The notes under the pieces: model-generated | What the model saw: the letters and a program-made list of their open reading frames with translations, nothing else | Databases searched by the model: none | Told to the model about the DNA's origin: nothing | In this document: in pieces, positions 53,981-58,468 of the stretch | How the letters are laid out: every line of letters begins with the position of its first letter | How positions within the stretch are numbered: position 1 is the first letter of the stretch | Assembly (NCBI GenBank): GCA_021129775.1 | Contig: JAJOKP010000006.1 | Location: forward strand, 1-58,468 | Reading direction: 5' to 3' | Origin: Clostridiales bacterium | Lineage (GTDB): Bacteria; Bacillota; Clostridia; Peptostreptococcales; NVVX01 | Length of the DNA: 58,468 nt | Translations under genes and position numbers: made by a program

Positions 53981-56900
53981 TTAAATCTTTGCAATGTCAA
54001 TTACCTCTAAGTCTTTTTCCTCTTTATTTAGTTTTAAACTAACAATTACTGCCTTTGCAGTATCTAAAGAAGTTAAACATGGAATAGATTGTTCTACCGA
54101 TTTTCTTCTGATTTTAAACCCATCTGTTCTGGGCTGTCTGCCACGAGTAGGGGTGTTAATAACTAAATCTACTTTCCCAAATTGTATAAGATCTAATGTG
54201 TCAGGCTTACCTTCACTAATCTTTTTTACTACACTAACACCTACGCCACTCTTCTGAAGTACGTGGGCAGTATTGCTAGTCGCAAACAGCTTAAACCCGA
54301 GTTCTCTTAAATCCCATGCAATTGAAACTAGATCTTGTTTGTCTGCATCTTTTACAGTCATTAACACATTCCCAGTTTTTGGAACCATAATTCCTGCAGC
54401 AATCAATCCTTTATATAATGCTTCATCAAAACTTTCAGATATACCTATTACTTCTCCGGTGGATTTCATTTCAGGTCCAAGACTTGTCTCTGCATCCTGT
54501 AGTTTTTCAAATGAGAATACAGGTACTTTGACAGCTACGTATTTCCCCTTTGAATATAATCCTACACCATACCCCATGTCTTTTAGTTTTTTACCAAGCA
54601 TGGCTTTAGTAGCCAAATTTACCATAGGTATGTTCGTAACCTTGCTAATAAAGGGAATGGTTCTGCTTGAGCGAGGATTCACTTCTATAACATATACCTG
54701 TTCATTATATAAAATAAATTGAATATTAATTAATCCTATAATATTTAATGCTTTTGCTAATTTATAGGTATAATCTACAATCATGTCTTTGTACTTTTGC
54801 TCAATAGTTTGAGTTGGGTAGACCGATATACTGTCACCAGAATGGATGCCAGCTTTTTCTAAATGTTCCATAATTCCAGGAATCAATATTTCTTCACCAT
54901 CACAAATGGCATCTACTTCTATCTCTTTGCCCATCATGTATTTATCAATTAAAATAGGATGTTCCTGCTTCGTTTCGTTAATGATTCTCATAAACTCAAT
55001 TATATCTTCTTCATTAAAAGCAATTTCCATTCCTCGTCCACCAAGCACATAAGATGGTCTTAGCAAGACGGGAAATCCCAATTCATTAGCAGCTTTTAGT
55101 GCTTTTTCTAACGTGAATACTGGCTTTCCTCGGGGTCTTGGTACACCACATTCCTCTAAAATTCTATCAAACTTTTCTCTATCCTCTGCAGCATCAATGT
55201 TTTGGGCAGATGTTCCTAATATTTTGACCCCCAAGTCATTTAACGTTTTAGTAAGTTTAATTGCCGTTTGCCCTCCAAATTGCAAAATAACGCCATCAGG
55301 CTTTTCTTTATTAATAATATCTGTAACATCCTCAGAAGTTAACGGTTCAAAATATAGACGGTCCGAAATATCGAAATCGGTACTGACCGTTTCTGGATTG
55401 TTATTTACAATAATTGCTTCATAGCCTTCTTCTTTTAACGCCCCTACCGAGTGAACGGAGCAATAGTCAAATTCAATTCCTTGCCCTATTTTAATGGGAC
55501 CAGAACCTATTACAAGCACTTTTTTATTATTAGATTGTTTGACCTCGCAATGTTCATCATAGGTAGAGTAATAATAAGGCGTTACAGCTTCAAATTCTGC
55601 TGCGCAGGTATCTACCATCTTGTAGGTCGGATAAATATCAAGAGATTCTCTTAATGCTGTCACTTTCTGCTTGTCACTACCAACAAATGTAGCGATAACT
55701 GCGTCTGGATACCCCATTTTTTTCGCTTTAATAAATATATCTTTATCCAATTGCATTATTGTTTTGGTTTTTAAATATGTTTCCATTTTAATAAGTTGAT
55801 CTATTTTATCAAGAAAAAATAAATCAATTTTTGTGATTTCATTGATTTCATAAATTGTAATCGAACGTCTTAATGCTTCTGCAATTACAAATATTCTCTC
55901 ATCGTCTACATTCTTAATTTTTGAGTGAATTTCTTCTACAGATAATTTTTTCAGATGGTCCAATTCAATACTGAAAAGCCCCATTTCGAGAGAACGTATG
56001 GCTTTCATAAGTCCCCCTTCAAAAGAAGAACTGATTGTCATAACCTCTCCTGTAGCTTTCATTTGTGTGCCAAGTGTTCTTTTAGCTTTTACAAATTTAT
56101 CGAAAGGCCATTTCGGTATTTTTACAACTACATAATCCAATGTAGGTTCAAAGCATGCATAAGTTTTGCCAGTTACAGCATTTTTAATTTCATCCAAGCC
56201 ATAACCTATTGCAATTTTAGATGCCACTTTTGCAATAGGATAACCTGTTGCTTTTGAAGCAAGTGCGCTAGAGCGACTTACACGTGGGTTAACTTCAATA
56301 ACTGCATATTCAAAGCTTTCAGGATGAAGCGCAAATTGAACATTGCATCCCCCTTCAATCCCTAATGTTGATATTATATTCAGCGATGCACTTCGTAGCA
56401 TCTGATATTCTTTATCAGCAAGGGTTTGAGAAGGTGCCACAACAATACTATCACCAGTGTGAACCCCTACAGGATCAATGTTTTCCATGTTACAAACTAT
56501 AATACAATTACCCTTTCTATCTCTCATTACCTCATATTCTATTTCCTTCCACCCAGAGATACATCTTTCAATAAGCACCTGATGCACTCTGCTGAGTCGT
56601 AAACCATTGGGAACTATTTCAAGCAGTTCTTGCTCATTATATGCAATACCGCCACCTGCACCTCCCATAGTATAAGCAGGACGCACAATAATAGGAAACC
56701 CTATTTCCTTTGCAATACTCAATGCATCTTCATAAGTATTTGCTATCTCGCTTAAAATTACAGACTCCCCAATTTTTTTCATTGTATCTTTGAATTTCTG
56801 ACGATCTTCCGCCATTTTAATTGCTTCAACAGCTGTTCCTAGCAGTTTTATACCTTGTTTCCGCAAGAAGCCCTCGTCTTCTAGCTCCATTGCCAAATTA

Positions 56901-57187
56901 AGCCCAGTCTGCCCTCCTAATGTCGGCAGAATGCTGTCAGGTCTTTCTTTTAAAATAATCTTCTTAATAACTTCCACAGTTAGTGGTTCTATATATACTC
57001 TATTTGCAATATTTTTATCGGTCATAATTGTTGCAGGATTACTATTCGCCAATACAACTTCAATGCCTTCTTCTCGTAAAGCGCGGCAGGCTTGTGTACC
57101 CGCATAGTCAAACTCTGCTGCTTGACCAATAATAATTGGACCAGAACCAATAACTAATACTTTTCTTATATCTGTTCTAAGTGGCAA
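53981..57187 (-). CDS. carB: Carbamoyl phosphate synthase, large subunit
   Basis: Makes carbamoyl phosphate from bicarbonate, ammonia and two ATP. It has two ATP-grasp halves, each with a [13 protein letters not shown] or [13 protein letters not shown] start, and paired segments such as [16 protein letters not shown] and [16 protein letters not shown]. The C-terminal MGS-like allosteric domain is at about 930-1060 ([10 protein letters not shown]). The length (1068) is normal. The start is a TTG behind AAGGAGG that lies within the last codons of carA (11-base overlap). Confidence 0.95.
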   Translation of the reverse strand: MPLRTDIRKVLVIGSGPIIIGQAAEFDYAGTQACRALREEGIEVVLANSNPATIMTDKNIANRVYIEPLTVEVIKKIILKERPDSILPTLGGQTGLNLAMELEDEGFLRKQGIKLLGTAVEAIKMAEDRQKFKDTMKKIGESVILSEIANTYEDALSIAKEIGFPIIVRPAYTMGGAGGGIAYNEQELLEIVPNGLRLSRVHQVLIERCISGWKEIEYEVMRDRKGNCIIVCNMENIDPVGVHTGDSIVVAPSQTLADKEYQMLRSASLNIISTLGIEGGCNVQFALHPESFEYAVIEVNPRVSRSSALASKATGYPIAKVASKIAIGYGLDEIKNAVTGKTYACFEPTLDYVVVKIPKWPFDKFVKAKRTLGTQMKATGEVMTISSSFEGGLMKAIRSLEMGLFSIELDHLKKLSVEEIHSKIKNVDDERIFVIAEALRRSITIYEINEITKIDLFFLDKIDQLIKMETYLKTKTIMQLDKDIFIKAKKMGYPDAVIATFVGSDKQKVTALRESLDIYPTYKMVDTCAAEFEAVTPYYYSTYDEHCEVKQSNNKKVLVIGSGPIKIGQGIEFDYCSVHSVGALKEEGYEAIIVNNNPETVSTDFDISDRLYFEPLTSEDVTDIINKEKPDGVILQFGGQTAIKLTKTLNDLGVKILGTSAQNIDAAEDREKFDRILEECGVPRPRGKPVFTLEKALKAANELGFPVLLRPSYVLGGRGMEIAFNEEDIIEFMRIINETKQEHPILIDKYMMGKEIEVDAICDGEEILIPGIMEHLEKAGIHSGDSISVYPTQTIEQKYKDMIVDYTYKLAKALNIIGLINIQFILYNEQVYVIEVNPRSSRTIPFISKVTNIPMVNLATKAMLGKKLKDMGYGVGLYSKGKYVAVKVPVFSFEKLQDAETSLGPEMKSTGEVIGISESFDEALYKGLIAAGIMVPKTGNVLMTVKDADKQDLVSIAWDLRELGFKLFATSNTAHVLQKSGVGVSVVKKISEGKPDTLDLIQFGKVDLVINTPTRGRQPRTDGFKIRRKSVEQSIPCLTSLDTAKAVIVSLKLNKEEKDLEVIDIAKI

Positions 57188-58271
57188 CTCGCTTCCCCTC
57201 CTTATGAATTTTCAATGACTCCAAAAATTCATCAAATAAATAGGCGGTGTCCCTTGGTCCTGGCGAGGCTTCGGGGTGAAATTGCACCGTAAATATCGGT
57301 TTGTTCTTATAGCGGATACCTTCTATAGTTCCATCATTCATGCTAACATGTGTAATCGTTGCTAAATCCTTATCCAAAGAAGATTCTACAATGGTATGCC
57401 CATGGTTTTGAGATGTAATATAAGTAAGATCTTTTTCCAGATCTTTAACAGGATGATTACATCCTCTATGCCCATATTTGAGACGTTTCGTATCTAAATC
57501 GTTTGCCAAAGCTACGAGCTGATGACCTAAACAAACCCCCAAAATTGGCTTTTCAGCATTTATTATACCTTTGATGTTTTGTATTTCCTGAGTACAATCT
57601 TTAGGGTCACCTGGTCCATTGGACAACACAATACCGTCAGTATTTAAACTTAATATTTCTTCCGCACTTGTCTTTGCAGGTAATACTACAACGTCACATC
57701 CTCTGTTTGTAAGTGAGCTTATTATACTTGCTTTAGTCCCCAAATCTACCACTGCAACTTTAAGACCGTCTCCTTTGTAGTGCTGAACATTCTGACATGT
57801 CACTTTGTCTACTGGATTGATGTTTGAAAAACCTCTTATTTCTTTCATTTTATTTTCAACTTTGAAATTCACATCTGTTGAAATGATGCCATTCATTGTC
57901 CCCTTGTTACGCAAAATTTTAGTCAATGCACGAGTATCTATTCCTTCTATTGCAATAATATCATATCTTTTCAAATACTGATCTAAAGTTTCAGCAGAAC
58001 GCCAATTACTGGGTGATTCACACAATTCCCTTACAATAAATCCCTTTAGATGAGGCTTTGTTGATTCAAAATCATCTGTATTGATACCATAGTTACCTAT
58101 AAGCGGATATGTCATTGTTACAATTTGCCCGCAATAAGAAGGATCAGTAAGTATTTCCTGATAACCTGTCATCCCTGTGTTAAACACAATTTCTCCGATA
58201 ACCTCTCCTGCTGCACCCACACTATTTCCTTTAAAAATCGTGCCATCTTCTAAAGCCAAACTCGCTTTCAT
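57177..58271 (-). CDS. carA: Carbamoyl phosphate synthase, small subunit
   Basis: Glutaminase subunit that feeds ammonia to CarB, 364 residues. The N-terminal domain has [16 protein letters not shown]. The class I amidotransferase domain has [14 protein letters not shown] with the catalytic cysteine and [16 protein letters not shown] with the histidine and glutamate. The start ATG at 58271 has an AGGAGG site seven bases ahead. It is the first gene of the car pair; no pyrimidine attenuator was recognised in the short upstream region, and its leader may continue outside the window. Confidence 0.95.
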   Translation of the reverse strand: MKASLALEDGTIFKGNSVGAAGEVIGEIVFNTGMTGYQEILTDPSYCGQIVTMTYPLIGNYGINTDDFESTKPHLKGFIVRELCESPSNWRSAETLDQYLKRYDIIAIEGIDTRALTKILRNKGTMNGIISTDVNFKVENKMKEIRGFSNINPVDKVTCQNVQHYKGDGLKVAVVDLGTKASIISSLTNRGCDVVVLPAKTSAEEILSLNTDGIVLSNGPGDPKDCTQEIQNIKGIINAEKPILGVCLGHQLVALANDLDTKRLKYGHRGCNHPVKDLEKDLTYITSQNHGHTIVESSLDKDLATITHVSMNDGTIEGIRYKNKPIFTVQFHPEASPGPRDTAYLFDEFLESLKIHKEGKRVAT

Positions 58272-58329
58272 ATTCTACCTCCTGTTTGCTTTTTTGTAAT
58301 TTAGATGCTCGCAGAAATTGTTAATATAC

Positions 58330-58468
58330 TTAGGGCTTGTGATGAAATAAGCTGTGCAATGTTGCGAAGGATTCTCGTTCATAACCAAGACGTGTAAATA
58401 GGCGCATAGCAGTGTTATGTAACTGTTTCCACAACGCAGGGTATGGACGAAAAAACAAGTAAGATTGT
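58330..58468 (-). CDS. C-terminal part of an unidentified ORF at the window edge
   Basis: On the minus strand an open frame enters from the window edge and ends at a TAA (58330-58332). It reads RPYPALWKQLHNTAMRLF and then TRLGYERESFATLHSL. It looks like coding sequence, but I cannot name the family; an IS or phage-type protein is possible. Only about 45 residues are visible. Confidence 0.35.
   Translation of the reverse strand, partial: QSYLFFRPYPALWKQLHNTAMRLFTRLGYERESFATLHSLFHHKP

Overview
The window looks like a chromosomal segment of an anaerobic, spore-forming, low-GC Firmicute (class Clostridia). The evidence is a selenoprotein-dependent glycine reductase operon with its own thioredoxin system, a GerMN (spore germination type) protein, sigma-54, a YjjI-type glycyl radical enzyme, AT-rich DNA and strong AGGAGG ribosome binding sites. 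No rRNA or tRNA gene was seen. Identifications come from reading motifs and remembered family patterns; no search was run.

Region 1 (1-3.8 kb) is a Tn7/Tn5090-like transposon: a DUF6431-type protein, a Mu/TnsB-type DDE transposase, an ExeA/TnsC-type ATPase and a small fourth ORF broken by an amber codon. Its right end carries several transposase-binding-type repeats and ends in TGTCGATTTTCG-type DNA. It sits inside an ISL3-family transposase gene whose 3' end is still readable. The outer left end lies outside the window.

Region 2 (3.9-21 kb) is a defense island, all on the minus strand. It holds a type I restriction-modification locus (hsdM-hsdS-hsdR) followed by a YgjP-like metalloprotease, an Mrr endonuclease and a YhcG/DUF1016 nuclease. 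Upstream of it is a tight four-gene cassette: a predicted ABC-three-component-like protein, a small middle component, a protein joining the front half of an ABC/SMC ATPase to an SF1 helicase, and a DUF2290-like protein. That cassette is the best candidate for a little-described system. An IS110 relic and an orphan ParB-like gene close the island.

Region 3 (21-31.4 kb) is housekeeping with mobile debris: rlmD-like methyltransferase (frameshifted), GerMN protein, aldo/keto reductase, fxsA, ung, a 113-bp tandem repeat, rpoN, and yjjI-yjjW behind a textbook -24/-12 promoter; yjjW is also frameshifted in a homopolymer. Region 4 (31.4-38.5 kb) is a BMP-type nucleoside ABC transporter, an IclR regulator and a CaiB/BaiF CoA transferase.

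Region 5 (39.1-47.6 kb) is the glycine reductase operon, read on the minus strand as grdX-trxB-trxA-grdE-grdA-grdB-grdC-grdD. It is preceded by a tandem glycine riboswitch with a terminator. GrdA and GrdB contain in-frame UGA (selenocysteine) codons, which split them in a normal ORF track. Glycine is thus sensed at the RNA level and reduced to acetyl phosphate, with electrons from TrxB/TrxA. Region 6 (48-58.5 kb) holds a soluble methyl-accepting protein and a minus-strand block carA-carB-thrB-hom-thrC-lysC for carbamoyl phosphate and threonine synthesis. Small palindromic repeats of a 'GACAGGGA' type recur at about five intergenic places.
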